Assembly (NCBI RefSeq): GCF_034702125.1
Contig: NC_085878.1
Coordinates: 15,021,740 to 15,085,739 of the forward strand
DNA: 64,000 nt
Source: Engraulis encrasicolus
Lineage: Eukaryota; Chordata; Actinopteri; Clupeiformes; Engraulidae
Direction: 5' to 3'
A program made the translations under genes and the position numbers. Positions 1-22,537 of this stretch are shown here, piece by piece. The stretch's first letter is position 1; each line of letters starts with the position of its first letter. Below the pieces are notes generated by a model. It saw only the letters and a program-made list of their open reading frames with translations. It did no database searches and was not told where the DNA came from.

Positions 1-93
1 GCTGAATGCTGAAAGATGGCTGCACAATAAATGGATGTGTATGAAAAGTATAATGTAGAGGACAAAGTCTGCGGTATAAGTCCCATCCAAACC

Positions 94-861
94 TTTATTC
101 ACACACACATTGTTTACATTGTATGGGTTTTGCTTTATTTGGGCTCAGTGAGGGTTGCCATGAGGTTAATATTTTCCATAATCCCTTATATTGCAACGAT
201 CTTAAATTGGATCGAGATATGGTTCTAAAGAACCTTTGTTGGACCTCTGGAGATGTGGAAGCAAATTCCACTGAATGACACTTAGGCCTATTTTCAACAG
301 TGATGTCCACAATTGACATATTCATATTGTGCAACCTTTGTACATCAGAACCGTCCTTTGCAACAATTCTTAAAATACCTTCAGCACTTATTTGCAGGTT
401 TGCTTCAGCTAAACATAAACATGAACTGTGCTGCAGTTGTGTAATGTCTACAAGTCTTTTTTTTTGTATTTTCATTGTCTATATTTGGCTCACACATGCT
501 TTTCAATGCGTTCTCTGCTGCCAGTCAGTTTTATCACAATTTTCTCTGCATAACTACAAACATGTCTCTAAGCATCAAATTAAAATCCATTTGCACTTCT
601 TTTACATTCCACTCTCTCAATCCACTGCATACTACCATAGGAACCTGCTATGAGACGGATTTCCATAGCCTGCTGTTGGCCCAGTCATAAACTGGAAACG
701 GGAAAAAAAAATGTTGAGCTTACACAAGTTCACTGCAATCGGTGTGTGGTGGGGGGCTGGCACATGACAAAAGCAACCAAGTGTGGTGCATTTTATGTCC
801 TATGATATGTGAGGAGTCCAGACTCCAGGGAGGTAATATAAGGGAGTCCTCAGGCCTGAGC
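94..861 (-). other. spg7: spg7 3' UTR with two polyadenylation signals
   Basis: Non-coding stretch after the spg7 stop. On the minus strand AATAAA occurs at 139-134 and again at 99-94; I see none closer to the stop. A 3' UTR of about 740-790 bases is inferred, with cleavage probably between 120 and 70. Short open frames here are not supported as genes. Confidence 0.6.
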
Positions 862-9869
<9,008 letters not shown>

Positions 9870-10430
9870 TGCAACTCCACAGCTAATGTTACAAAGCAAC
9901 TGGGTATCTAAACCAGCGCTTTCATTCGCTTGAGGATGGACGCATCAGACGATCAAAACAGGCATGTGATATCTGTTCAACATTTCACTGCATTACCATT
10001 CATTTAGAACTATCATGACAACCATAACAGCTCACCATAGCACTGCACCTTGCTAGCCGTGCAGTCAAACTTAGCCACTCTCGAGTCTCGTTACTCAACT
10101 AACAAAGACTTTGCTCTGCCTAAAGATAACACTGACGGCTAGTAATAAAATCCCCGAGGGCTACTGTAAAGACATCGCTGCTGTCCAGCTTGATCCATGG
10201 AGGAAGAACGAACAGTTTGACTTCTCTACGTATCTGGGAAGTCTTGACAGAATACCGTCAGGTTAAATTTGGGCAAATAACCTCTAACTCTTTCAAATAG
10301 TTAGACCACCTGCTCAAAGTTGCACGAGTGTGCACACCAAATGTGCAACTATAGCCTACGTTAAGACTCGAGAACATTCAACGGTACAGTAGTCCTTCAA
10401 TCTAGTGCTAAAATGGTGGAAGAAATCAAC
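9870..10430 (-). promoter_or_regulatory. spg7: spg7 5' UTR and promoter region (approximate)
   Basis: Upstream of the spg7 start codon. I cannot fix the transcription start. AAAATGGTGG at 10410-10419 resembles a YY1 site, common in promoters of nuclear genes for mitochondrial proteins. Farther out, CCCGCGCGAGG and ATGACGCAAT lie at about 10470-10490. Their use is inferred only. Confidence 0.4.
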
Positions 10431-11640
10431 ATGCATGACGGCATCATCTTGCGCCAATATACATAATCCCGCGCGAGGTTATGACGCAATCTATTTATGT
10501 TTTGCAATGGTGTATTTTTTTTCCGCCCTGTACACTGTAGGCCTACATTTGGCAGTTAAAATAAAATGAATGTCCCGTTATTATTACTACTATTATTCAA
10601 AGTAGTCATAACAGAATTCATCCAATTCAATACAAATGTATAACGAATGGTAGCGGGCTCTTGCAACGTGGAGTAGATGAAAGGAGGGGGAAACTGTGGA
10701 GCTAAGGAATTTGTGTTACACTGTATCACCATAGCGTATTACATGTACACGCTTTGTGAAAGTATTAACAATAATTAACATTCAACTGCGAGTATTCTGC
10801 TTTGATCACCCCCTCTCTTGTACCAACGACAGGTGGTGCTATTGCTCAAGGACAGCATTCGCGTGCTGTTATTATTACACGTTTATATTTAGCAAGCTTT
10901 GACATTCCGAAAAATAAAAAAGTTAAGTATATAATTTCCAGTAAATACGGCTGTAATCTAAAGTTGGTTGAGATACTTTACGTACGAGTAAATGCGAGAA
11001 TAGTGCAAGCGCGACCGTTTGCCCAAAATGAGCTTGATGTGCATCGTCTTATTGCATTTATTATAGCACACCATCACATTCTATCAAAGATAGTTAAGAT
11101 TTCAAAAACTGCGTGCTGTCCGTAAATGTTCAGAGTCAGACAAACGAGCGTTCTGTTAATTAACTGGTTTATGCAATGATACAGAATAGAGTTTATGCTT
11201 CGAACAATATGAGACCACATCATAAAGTTTGTGGACGCTGATACAATATGCAAATGGATATCCATATTACAGAATATTACAGACACTTTGAGGGTAGAAA
11301 TAGAAATAGGGGCAAAATAGACGCAAGAAGCAAAATAAAAACAACTTCTGATGTCATGCAGACGAGCACTTATAACAACCAATTGAAAGCCTACATTGCC
11401 CTGTGATATATTTCAAAGCCAATCACATTTCGTCTTTCATTATCGAAACAACCATAACGCTTAAACGTTGCTTCAAATAACATTGGTTGCCACCTGTCAA
11501 ATCTATATACTACCAACGCTACAAATTAATGGTTCAACACATTCGTTTAGTACTATATATTTTGGTCCGAACTTTACCCAGCAATGTTGTTATTTCATCG
11601 TGCTGTTCACTGAACCTGTAAAGGCTTCATTCGCAATGGC
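10431..11640. other. Intergenic region between spg7 and the presumed ankrd11
   Basis: AT-rich sequence with no convincing exon on either strand and no recognised repeat family. It separates two divergent transcription units. Confidence 0.6.
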
Positions 11641-11650
11641 GTCTCTTTTG

Positions 11651-11680
11651 TACCCGCCCATGTCCAGCGACCAATCGGAA
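11651..11680 (+). promoter_or_regulatory. CCAAT box and GC-box-like motif, presumed ankrd11 promoter
   Basis: ACCCGCCCA at 11652-11660 and CGACCAATCGG at 11669-11679 lie upstream of the proposed first exon. CCAAT in this orientation and spacing fits an NF-Y-driven, TATA-less promoter. Use is inferred. Confidence 0.45.
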
Positions 11681-11699
11681 TTCGTGTCTCACTCTGAAC

Positions 11700-12145
11700 A
11701 TCTCATTTTCGTCAGCAGCAGCATCGAAGTCAAAGGCCGCTTGGAAACGGTTCGCAAGGAGTTGGTCAGAGAGGATTAAGCCGAAACTCGGGTACATATT
11801 TCTTTGCAAGCTAAAGCAGCAAGCTGTACATTAAAGTTTTGCAACACATTTGCTTCTGGTGCTTATTTAAGTGCGACGGAGGGACAAATACTCGTTGTAA
11901 TAACACGCCAATTGGAGTCTTGGACGATTTTTCATCGCTTGGGGTTTTCAGGATTTAGCTAGCCAGCTAGTCTCAAGGTGCTAGCTCGCTAGCTGTGCTT
12001 GGCGTGACTATGGACTGAAATGTGTGCTGTTCTTGTCGGATGTCCCTGGACGACAGCTTACTGAGAAGGCCCCAAATGGGAAAAACAAGCATCGGAGAGG
12101 AATGTGAAGTATAAACTTGTAGATGTAGTTCATTTTCGATCGAAG
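11700..12145 (+). other. ankrd11: Presumed ankrd11 non-coding exon 1
   Basis: Start is approximate. The 3' end is a strong donor, CGAAG/gtaagac, at 12145/12146. The stretch is less AT-rich than its surroundings, with short upstream ATGs that soon meet stops, as in a 5' UTR. Gene identity rests on position: in human 16q24.3 ANKRD11 lies head-to-head with SPG7, and its first exons are non-coding. No ankrd11 codons are visible in this window. Confidence 0.45.
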
Positions 12146-15100
12146 GTAAGACACAATTTGGAAGATCTTGCTTTTTCTCTGCTCCATATCAACAAAATAT
12201 ACGCCTGCGTAACGAGTTGTAGGAAAGCTAGTGAACTAGCGTGCTGGCTAATAATATGCTAGCCAGGACTAAGTTTTTCTTATTTTAATGATGGGTTGGT
12301 TGGTTCCAAATGTAGTGGTCTTGTCTTTTTCGGAACAGTCTGTCTGGATGATGCTTTTAAGAATAATGTTTTGACGTGTACTGTTGCAGTGAGGTTGAAA
12401 GCTGGATGTTACGCACAGAATTAGGACTTGATTTGTAAAACGACGATAACATGCATCTGTAGCTGACACAGTTCATAAATGATGGCTAGTAACTTGCAGC
12501 TTATCCAAGACCTCGACATTTTGACGTTTTCCTACGCCAAATGAAGTTACCGTGTGGTATTTAAAAAGGGTTTCTATCCTATGGTTTATGGATTTCATTC
12601 TCTGCGGATCTTTACATCAACTTCAGGGGCTGGATACCCATTAAAAACATTGAAATCTATTTTGTTCTGGTATGTTTGCTTTCAATTAGACCACTTTTTG
12701 TTGAATAACATTAGCCTGGTTCTCGTAGGCTTTCAGGTTGATTCTATTCAGACTGTTTTGCAACTATACTATTTAAGCAACAATTCGAGGTGGTGGTGTT
12801 GAGATGAAAAGTCGGGTATTTATCTACACTGATGCTCATCCGAATTTCTATATGAGGATAATACAATTCATGTTATGAGTGAGAGTTAGCTCTTTTTATT
12901 TTAGTGCAGAAATCTGTATTATTATTAATACTCGAAAAGTTAACCTTTTTGTACTGAATTAGTAAAATGTACATGGTTAGGGGGTTGGTTAACTAATCAC
13001 TGCATTTGACTCAGTCATTTGTTGGAAAAGGAAGCTCATTTTATGTCATATTATGATTTTAGATGTGTAAATTTCAGGCATTTTCGCTCGAATAACCTGT
13101 ACCTCAAATCATATCGGCCACCTTGCCATTTCGATGGGAAATAAGTCTAGCAGTTGGGCTACGTGAAGGCTGAAATCTTGATCTAGCAGAATATATTCTT
13201 AAAAGGGTGCTTTTCATACTTTATTGCAGTTATTCGACCTTACTTTATCATGGTAAACTGAATTCAAAACACAAACATCTCATTGCACCAAACAAGCTGC
13301 TCAACTAGTGTATCAAAATAGTAAAATATTCTGGTGTCGATGGCAGGGGCTTGTTTGTGGCATAGAAATATTTATGATGTTAAAATTATCATAATCTGTA
13401 GCAGTACTCATGCTATGCGTGAATGCTCAACACGCACATGCACTGCGGAGCAATCTTAAACGTTTTTTTTCTCAGTATGGCATGTTTTCAATCTCACTCG
13501 TCTAGCCATAATGATATAATGGCGAGCTGGTATGTGTGTACAGTAATATCGTTACGATCTTGTAGGCTGCTACTTTGACATCATTTTCTTGCAGTGAGGC
13601 TTATGAGGGAAGTAGAGTAAATGGCTCTGAGATGAGAAACGGTGTGTGCAAGCAGGCATGGCCTGTGCTGTGCTGTGTAGGAAAGAATGTGCCTGTACTG
13701 TTGGTGCAGTAGCGGTGCTGGAGAAAAACACTGCAGCACGCCTGCTCTATTGCTTTGCAGATATTGTGGGAGCAGCGCACTTCAAGTGTTTACCTTGAAA
13801 CTTGGTGCAAATGCAGCAGTGCAACTGGAAGAAAGGCTGCTGTGGCGTCTTGTTTGTTTGTTTGGTTACATTTTCTGTGCAAAACACAACACCACCAACT
13901 TCACTGTTTTCAGGCTACATCCTGCCATATTCTGATAGTTGCATACCTCACAACGTGAGCCATCGTAGAGGGCTTTCCCTTTTAGGTTTTACAGTTGCTC
14001 GCAAGAAATCTCGAGAATCTGTGCCCATGAGGCCTGCCTGCGTTGTTTTGTGAAAGCCTTGGTGCCTTTAACCCTTGCTCTGTGTCTGGTTCTCATCATC
14101 CCTAAGATGGACCTTCCTCTCAATGTCCCCTCTGTTGCCAACGGTCGGCAGGAAATGGCGTTAGTGTGGAGGTCAAGGGGTCATCGGCTTTGTTATTGGG
14201 ATCTGGAGGTTCTCACTGCTTTCCTGTTTCAGAGCGGTCCACTCCGCGAGTGGACTGGCGTCTTCAGCCAGATCAGCAGATGTCCCAATAGCCCGTAAGC
14301 AATGCTGAATCATGGGGGTTTTCCCCTCATTCGCACCAACAGCTTCAGTGTGCGTCTTGGCCTTGTGTGGCATGATTTAATGCTCAATGTGGAGGCCAGT
14401 CCATAGTACAAGCTTTAGGTTACTTAAAGCCGTGAGTGGAAGCCATGTATACTGGGCCACATTTTATTCCAGCAGGTGTGCAGAAAGCACATTTGGTAGG
14501 ATTATGCTCTCAGGAATGTGTGTGGTAATGTGTCATGAACTCGGTGACTGTTGTTGCGTTGCATCAGGATCTTCTAAGGTAGCTTATCACAGGAGCTAGA
14601 GCTGTAGCCAAGACCTGCACGCAGGTTTATCACCCCATCAACATTGCTGGTGATGTTGGCATAGTGACTTCTATAGCCACTTGGTTTTGGATTGAGTTGT
14701 GTATCGGCTCTGTTATCGCTTAGATTAGTTTGGAACGTTCTCAACTGAAAAGGCATGGTGGGAAGAAGGACTGTGGGAAATGTGGAAATGGAAATGCACT
14801 CTCCATTTAATCCTGGTCGTATGATGGAGGACCTGTTCTGCTGGTTGATATTTTACAAGGGCAATTTTACCACCTGCGCCGGTGTTAACAGTTGACCCAC
14901 ACAGCGGCAGTATGATTGGGATCAAGGGTCACTTGCGACATTGAATACTCCTGCAGCGACATTGAATTGAGCTGAGCCCCTCGTGTAAAGTTTCAAGACT
15001 CGCGTTGAATGAAGTGGAAATGTGGCAGGCAGTCAGACAAGCGGGGCTTGGGTTGGGGCACCTGTGTGCCAGCCCTGCCCAGCCCTTCAAACGTGTTTTT

Positions 15101-16331
15101 TTGTGAGAACTCGTTAAAGCCCCGACTCGAGACTCGCCCAATCTGCCTGTGCCACATAAGCAGGGTGTGTTTTATTATTTAAAACCACTGGCACTGCTGT
15201 AGGTCCTCTGTGTGTGTGTGGAAGCCTGTCCTCTTCTGAATCCTTCTTCTCTTCCGCCGCCTCCTCCTCCTTCTCCTCCTGCTGCTGCTGTTTTTAAGCC
15301 TTGCAGGAGCTGCTCAAGCCTGTCTGTGCATGTTATGCAGGTTCAACAGCAGCACCAGCAGCAGCAGCCATGACATTTGAAGAGCGGCTGCCTTTGCGGT
15401 GGTGTTAACTTCAGCAGACATGACGGTGACTTTTCTTCCCTCGTCCTCATGCATATGGTGGTCGCTTGTAAACCTTTTTTTTCCTTTTCTTCCTTTTGAA
15501 CGTTTTTCCCCTCCTTTTGTAGACCTCACACAGCTCTGCATGGGCAGGTCCCAACCTGATGTGTTTTTGGTGGTAGTGGTCTGTAGAGCCAGGGAAGTAT
15601 TCCTGGCCCGGTAGCAAACCAGGCTAACTTAGCTTGAAGGCAGCAGCAGTAAGTCATGTAACAGAAGAGCCCAGAGTCCCAATATTCTTAACTAAATGAC
15701 ATCTCTGTGGGCTATCTATCAGCAGGTTTACCACCTCCTGTACGTTAACTTAGCCAGGTTTATCAATTAACCATGTTATTGGAATACACCATAGGTCAGT
15801 CAGGTACAACTGCATGCATCAGTTGGGTAGAAGGGGTACTGGCGTCACACCTCCACAATGTCTGGCTGACTGCACTGTTGCCGCGTACGGCCAGGGGAGT
15901 TGGAGGTAGGCTAGTTTAGCATTGGCCACCACCTTGTGTGTAGGCCTACTGTTTGTTCTCCTTTGCGAGGCCCCATTCATAGGTTACCTGGCTTGGCCTA
16001 AGGATCAGATAAATCCTCCATGGCTCAGTAGCTGCTGCCTATGGTGAAGTAGTTGTAGTGTTGTGGGGATGTAAACAAGGTAACCCGGTGTGTGACTTAG
16101 CGGCTGTAATTAGAAAGATGGGTCGAGCTTGATGGGGTGAAGTGTGGGGTTGAGGCAGTACGGCAGCCTGTGCTGCAGTGACGCTCGCTATGCTATGCTA
16201 TGCTAGCTGTTGGGTTGCATTTGCCACACTGCTGCTGCTGCTATCTGCTCTTCCCTCCTCTCTACCACCTCCGCAGAGCTGAGGCTGGAGGGGCTGACGA
16301 CGCGAGGCTGTAAACAGGAACAGCTTCTCTG

Positions 16332-16383
<52 letters not shown>

Positions 16384-17552
16384 GGCTGTCTCTCATGCGC
16401 TCATGCTTACTCGTGCTCGTCGTCGACCAGGCTTTACTTCCCTCCTGAGGTGGACATCTTTTATAGCCTCTCTTCTCACCCCTCCCCCCCACGCCACCCC
16501 AATCTCCTTACACAGTCAAATGCCATTTAAAGCCCTTTTGAAATCCAGCCCATCCTCCTCTTCCATTCTCCTCGCCTCACATACTCTCACACCAAAAGAG
16601 AGGACTCAGTAAAAGGGTTACGTCTACCAACGGATGTTTTTTGGTCATTGTTGTTAGCTGAACATTGCATACATTTTGTATTTTTTCCTCCCCAACCTTC
16701 TCTATCACCAGGCAACCAGAAGAACTTGGTTCCAGTCGGATAGATAAAATTATTTTATTGGTATTCCCCCCTCCATCTCTGCCGTGTGCATCAAAGCCGA
16801 GTGGGACTCCCTGCTTTGCTCCCTCTGCAAATTTAACTGTGTGCTGTTACTCCTCCGTCCCTTTTGATCTCTTCCCCTCTCTCTGAGGTGCTCTTCAAGC
16901 AGAACGCGTGTTAAAGCCCTGCCCTTTTGCAACACACTTAGAGCCAAATACTGCTTTGGACATAATGGAAGATCACACTGAAGAGGGATATAAGAAAAGC
17001 GAGGCGATTCTCTTCACGAAAGACCAATCACTGTGTGAGAGGTTAACTTATTATTTTGCATGTTAGCATCGCTGAAGGGGTCGATCGTCTTGAGGTCTGT
17101 TGTAAGAAAAGCATTATAATAACAACACATTGTTTTGATTCCATGAACTGAGGGTTTTCCAAGCTGCGGTGAGCTGTGCGTGTATGTGGTTGAAAGGGAC
17201 AGCTTGAGCGTATACGTTTCCCTGAACCGGACCATAGACAACAGTTGGTATTTTGATGGGGGACAACAAGCGAGAGCTGGTTTAAGCTCTCTTTGCCTTT
17301 GGGGGATAAGGGAATAATATTTCCTCGGCAGTGAGCCGTGTTGTCACGGACATGCCCTCCCCTTTCTACAGCTACTGCTTGTTGAGAGAAAACTAGAGAA
17401 AAACACCACAGACTACGTTTCTCAGTCGCTGTCCTGTTTTTTTTTCTTTTCTTTCCTTCCATCACTCTCTTTCTCCCTCTTTTCTTTTCCTTAATGTTTT
17501 TGTCAAATAGACAGGTGGCCAGAGCCATGGCCAGAAGGACATCTGTGCTGTT

Positions 17553-17588
<36 letters not shown>

Positions 17589-17749
17589 GCCTGTGGCCTC
17601 CTGCAGTCTGAACAGGAGTCAACAGGGCCTCTCTCCTCTGCATTCGCATTCACATTCACATGCTCATTCTCCCCGCGCTAGCGAGAGCAAAAATAATACT
17701 GAAACATTCAGCCACGCTCGTCCTCCTTGACGCACTAGGCCCTGCCATT

Positions 17750-17929
<180 letters not shown>

Positions 17930-18009
17930 CAGTCCCCATGGACACAGGCTCAGAAGTTGTTATTTTGGATCCATGTAATGATACTGCTGTTACTCTCCCA
18001 CACACGCAC

Positions 18010-18013
<4 letters not shown>

Positions 18014-18080
<67 letters not shown>

Positions 18081-18084
18081 ACTC
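18014..18084. repeat. (CT)n microsatellite
   Basis: Near-perfect CT dinucleotide repeat of about 65 bases after CACACGCACACTT. Confidence 0.95.
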
Positions 18085-18899
18085 TTACAGCACTCTTGTC
18101 TCTGTCCTCCCCACCTCCCTCCCTTCCTGGTTGTGATGGCTGGGCTGGGGTGTGGGTGGCTCGGCTAAGCAGTGCTGTGCCTGTGCTCTGCTGCCACTGC
18201 TGCCTCCTCTACCGCTGCTGCTGCTGCTGTTGCCGCTCTGGCTGAATCTCAATCACAGGGAGCCTTTAGCTGAGTGCCGCTGCTGTCCTTTTGATGGGGC
18301 AGCTGCAGCCATTCACTCCTCGGCCCCCATTTCTATTGAAATGCACTGACAGGAAGGGGGGAGGGGAGGAGGGAAGAGAAGAGAAGAGAAGCGAAGCGAA
18401 GCAGAGTGGGGGAAAGAGGTGGTGGAGGAGGCCAAGGGTGGATGGGCTGGCCTGGGCGCTCTGTGCGTGACTGAAAAGCATACCTAAAAGCAAAGGAGCA
18501 AAACAGAGAGGAGCAGTTAGCAGCAACACACGTGTGTGTGTGTCTCTCTCTCTTGCTCACATGGAGGGGGTAGGTCTGAAAGACCGGCTGTATGATTGTG
18601 ATGTACATGTCTTACAAAAGCCTGAAAGCCTGTAGTCTTTTTGACCAGCTGTACCAGAGCCATCATTGCATTGTTAGCTCTGTATGTTTATTGTGAAGCT
18701 ACGAGGAAATGAAGAGATTAGAAGCGGAAAGAAGCATGAGGAAGTGGCGTAGTGAGTGCATACATTTTGGTATTGATTGGTAAAGCGTGGCTAGATTGGG
18801 CTTTGGTTATGGCTGAAGCCTTGTGTTTTTGCGTTGTGCACAGAAGCTTGTGTCCGCTGTCAATCATACCCCTAAGGCAAACCAATGTAACCTTATTAG

Positions 18900-20556
18900 T
18901 AGGGCTGGGAATCGATCCAGATTTGCTGGATCGATTCGATTTCGATCCAGAGGGCCACGATTCGATTCGATTCACGATTCGATTCGATCCGATTCGATAT
19001 CGATCTATTGTATTGTTGGATTGTCACTTTAACCCATTCATGCATCTTTTAACAACTACAAAAAGCATCATATGAGTGTAGAGAGTGTAGTGTAATGTAA
19101 TGATGCATAAAACTAGGCTATATGAATGTATATGGCCTATAAAAACATATAGGCCTATATCAGCTTCAGCAGCCAATACAAACATGAAATAGGCCTACCT
19201 TGGTATGATAGAGGTGGGAAACTTGGTATGAGAAAGAAAGGTGGTAGGCCTAAATAAATTTAATAAATGCAATAAATAAATGCCTTAGGCCTACACCATG
19301 GCATTCAACAGACTATGCATGATGAACCTAAATAGCCTAATTAATATAAATAACAATCCATAAACCGCCAATATAATCTCTCAGTAACACATACTGCTAC
19401 AGACGAAACCACAGCATAGCATTGGCCTATAGAACACACGCAGACAGACCGTTTGATTGACAGGTCAGGGAGACCGTGCGCTTCCCTCTGGTGGGTGGGC
19501 GTTGAGTGTTGACGGTGGGAAAGTGGTGAGGAAGTGTTTTTATGCAAACGTTTGATATTGTAGATTGATTATAGGTTATCTGTGTAATGGGACATTATTA
19601 GTGGATGTCGCACTGGTAATCTAGCGCTGAGAAGAGATATCGCTGAAATCTGATGCTGCTTTAGAGCTGTGGATATTTCTCAGTCAACCGTGGAGATGGG
19701 CACTAAACAATCGCGTTGACGCAAATAAATAAAGAAATTCAGAAGCAGTTAACGTAACGCAGCTGTTAATCTCAGTAATTTGATCCTTTCCCACCACGCT
19801 CTCTTATCTGTATGGGTGCATGCTTGTGCACGCGTGTGAATGTGAAAAGCACCCTTTCGTCTCCCTTGCCATCCTCGCATTCGGAGGTTAAGTTAGAAGG
19901 CGGGGATAATAATTTCTCCTAATTTCAACAGCCTACAAATCATCTACTTTGTCATCCAATTAAAATTCGTCACTCCATCCCAACTCAAAGTGTCTTCCTT
20001 CGCTGTTATTAAAAGAAGAAGCGACGGCATTTTTAGGTTTCAAATGAATGGAACCAGTGCGTGTAGCCCACAATGGTTTGTTTGCCGATATTCAATCACA
20101 TGGCATTTTGGGTTCGTGTTTTTTGTCAATAACACTACTCGGAAATGTATTTGAACCTATTATAGCGTGTTACACACGAAATGCCCCGTGTTAATGCAGA
20201 CAAAGTTCTTCTGGCTATTATAACTTTGACAGACGAAATAACAACAATGCTGCGCAACGCAACTGCAGGCATTTCCGAAAGCGGTGTAATGTAGCTCCTG
20301 GCGGGCCGCGGGAAGGTTGCACTATGCATAAAATAAATCCATGAATAGTCGAAAGTAAAAACTGCCACTACTGTCAGGAAAAGCCCCCGTGTATTTGTGC
20401 ATGAGTGCTATGTTGAAGAGAGCTTCCGACGCGGTTGAGAATATAGGGATGGGCCTCCGCAAAAAAAGATCGATCCACAAAGTTTTGGATCGATATCGGA
20501 TTTTTCGGACGTGAATCGATATTAGATCGTGGATCGATTTTTTGAACACAGCCTTA
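18900..20556. mobile_element. hAT-like non-autonomous element, 1.66 kb
   Basis: The left end is TAGGGCTGGGAATCGATCC and the right end is CACAGCCTTA, with ATCGAT-rich subterminal repeats at both ends (18910-19010 and 20465-20540). The flanking 8-mers CTTATTAG (18892-18899) and CTTATTTG (20557-20564) match at 7 of 8 positions, the hAT duplication length. No transposase frame is seen inside. A second TAGGGATGGGC motif at 20447 could mean a nested smaller copy. Confidence 0.6.
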
Positions 20557-20564
20557 CTTATTTG

Positions 20565-20919
20565 ATATGACTCTTAACTGCTCTGGGGAGCCAGGTGTAT
20601 GTGTTTTAGTCTAGGGCTCATAAAACTTGGACGGACTTTGTCATCCATCCACTTTCCATATACCCCCGTCCAGTTGCCAGCATGTGGAGTGATTCTATTC
20701 TTGGCCGACGTAAGCAATCCCAGATCTTGCCAGAATTTTCCACTCTAAATGAGAGTGGCGATGGGGCATTAAAGCTGGAGTAGGAGTAGAGGAGAGGTGG
20801 AGGAGGCGGTGGCTAGCGCTAGCTACAGAGAGACATTTGCCACCAGAGCCTATTTAAAGCCCCTGCCAGATTCTCCAGAGGCCTGGGGCTGGAGCTTGTC
20901 CTTCAGGTGCCCTACCCCG

Positions 20920-20975
<56 letters not shown>

Positions 20976-21855
20976 CTGCACACCTACTCTATACTACAAA
21001 TCAGGCCCAAGACAGTTCATCCTGGCAAGTCCAGAATTATGTCAAGACGTATATATTTATCTCTTTCCCCGTGACCAGGACCTAGCAGGAGCCGGACGGC
21101 CCCAGAATGCAGCGCGACGCAGGGTCTTGCTGAGCTGTGGAAAAGCGGGTCAAACCGTAGTTTATTCCCTTCAACAAATGGAATTTGTCCCATGCTGATC
21201 CGACGGGAGAGATAAGGGCTAGCTTGCCGCGGCTTGGATTTACTGCCGTGTTTTTTTTTTTTTTAAACAAGAGCAGGTTCATTTGCTAGCTCTGTATGCG
21301 CGTGGAGAGAGGCAAAATAATACATGAAGACCTTGCTGCCGTTGCAGTTGTGCATTTTAAATGCTAGCCTACTTCAAAGGCAATGCAGGCTGTTGAAGAG
21401 AGGGGAGGTGTAATGGCTTCATCAAAACGGAGGTGGAGGGGGGTGCTGAGAGGAATTGCGTGATTTGTGAGAGCTAGTTACATAGGATTAGGGGCGTATA
21501 GCCTCCCCCACCTTCCACCAGCTCCTTTCAGTATGCTGCTTTATTCCAAAGCTGATTCCTTGTTTGTAGTGGTGTAACAGCAGCTGTGTAATACTCGGAC
21601 AAGCCAGAGAATAGAAGATGTGTATCAGCGTCCTGTCTGTGTGTGTGGTGTGTGCACATGATGCATGTTCTCGCCTGCATGGTCTTTTGTCCCCTACGTA
21701 TCCTGTAATGAGGGCTGCTAACACCGCCGCCAGTTCCACATTGCAAAAGCAAAAGGTGCTTTTTATAGACACGCAACCCCCCCCCCCCCCAATCTATGTG
21801 GGGCAGAATTGGAGATGATTTCCACCCCCTTTTTATGTACGCTCAGGATTTGTCA

Positions 21856-21900
<45 letters not shown>

Positions 21901-22118
21901 CCCCCCCCCCCCCCCAGTTACCGATTTAGTCATTAGTAGCCAGAAATACAAAGTAGTTTAAGCAGAACCAGCATGCACAGCCTTTTGATGGAGCTCACGT
22001 GCAAGAGGCAGTCTTTTGATCTAGGCTACATGCGGAAAAGCAGCATTATATTTCCCTGTATTAACCATTGTGTTGTCTGCAGCCACTCTGGCATATGGTT
22101 TGTGGGTGAAAACAACAT
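20565..22118 (+). other. Presumed ankrd11 intron 1 between two hAT elements
   Basis: No gene seen. Contains (CA)n at 20919-20972, C runs at 21777-21790 and 21901-21915, and (CT)n at 21860-21898. Confidence 0.6.
20919..20972. repeat. (CA)n microsatellite
   Basis: About 26 CA units. Confidence 0.97.
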
Positions 22119-22126
22119 ATATTGAC

Positions 22127-22529
22127 TAGGGCTGGGTAAAATAATCGATTCAATCGATAATCGATCGATATCATTTAAAATTCACATAATCGATTCACAG
22201 GGCACAAAATCGATTTTTTGTTCTTTTTCTTTTTGTTCTTTTTGTTGCATTTAGGTCTATGGAAAATACCCAGTAGGTATTAGTCAATTAGGCCTAGGCC
22301 TACTTATTACACATTAGCAATCTGTTACTACTGTCAAGCCACAGCCCTTTGACATTTTTATATAAAAATAGGCAACAGCATCTTTTGGGGGAAATCCTTG
22401 CACCAAAAAGGGAACGGATTGAATCGATTCTTTGTGAATCGAATTGAATCGAATCGTGATAAATCGATTCAAAACCCTCAGAATCGAAATGGAATCGATA
22501 CAGGAACATAGCTGCAATACCCAGCCCTA
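22127..22529. mobile_element. hAT-like MITE with exact 8-base target duplication
   Basis: Ends are TAGGGCTGGGTA and TACCCAGCCCTA, flanked by ATATTGAC on both sides (22119-22126 and 22530-22537, identical). The subterminal sequence is rich in AATCGATT. It is 403 bases with no coding capacity. The terminal and subterminal motifs match the 18900-20556 element, so both probably belong to one family. Confidence 0.85.
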
Positions 22530-22537
22530 ATATTGAC

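Noticed and set aside
9870..9899. Upstream extension of the spg7 frame (LCNISCGVA before MAALL)
   Set aside because: It would need a non-ATG start (TTG); the ATG at 9869 has good context and fits the family N-terminus.
11636..11779. Small open frame starting MASLLYPPMSSDQSEF next to the presumed ankrd11 promoter
   Set aside because: 47 codons, overlapping the CCAAT and GC-box motifs, and matching no family I know. More likely promoter sequence.
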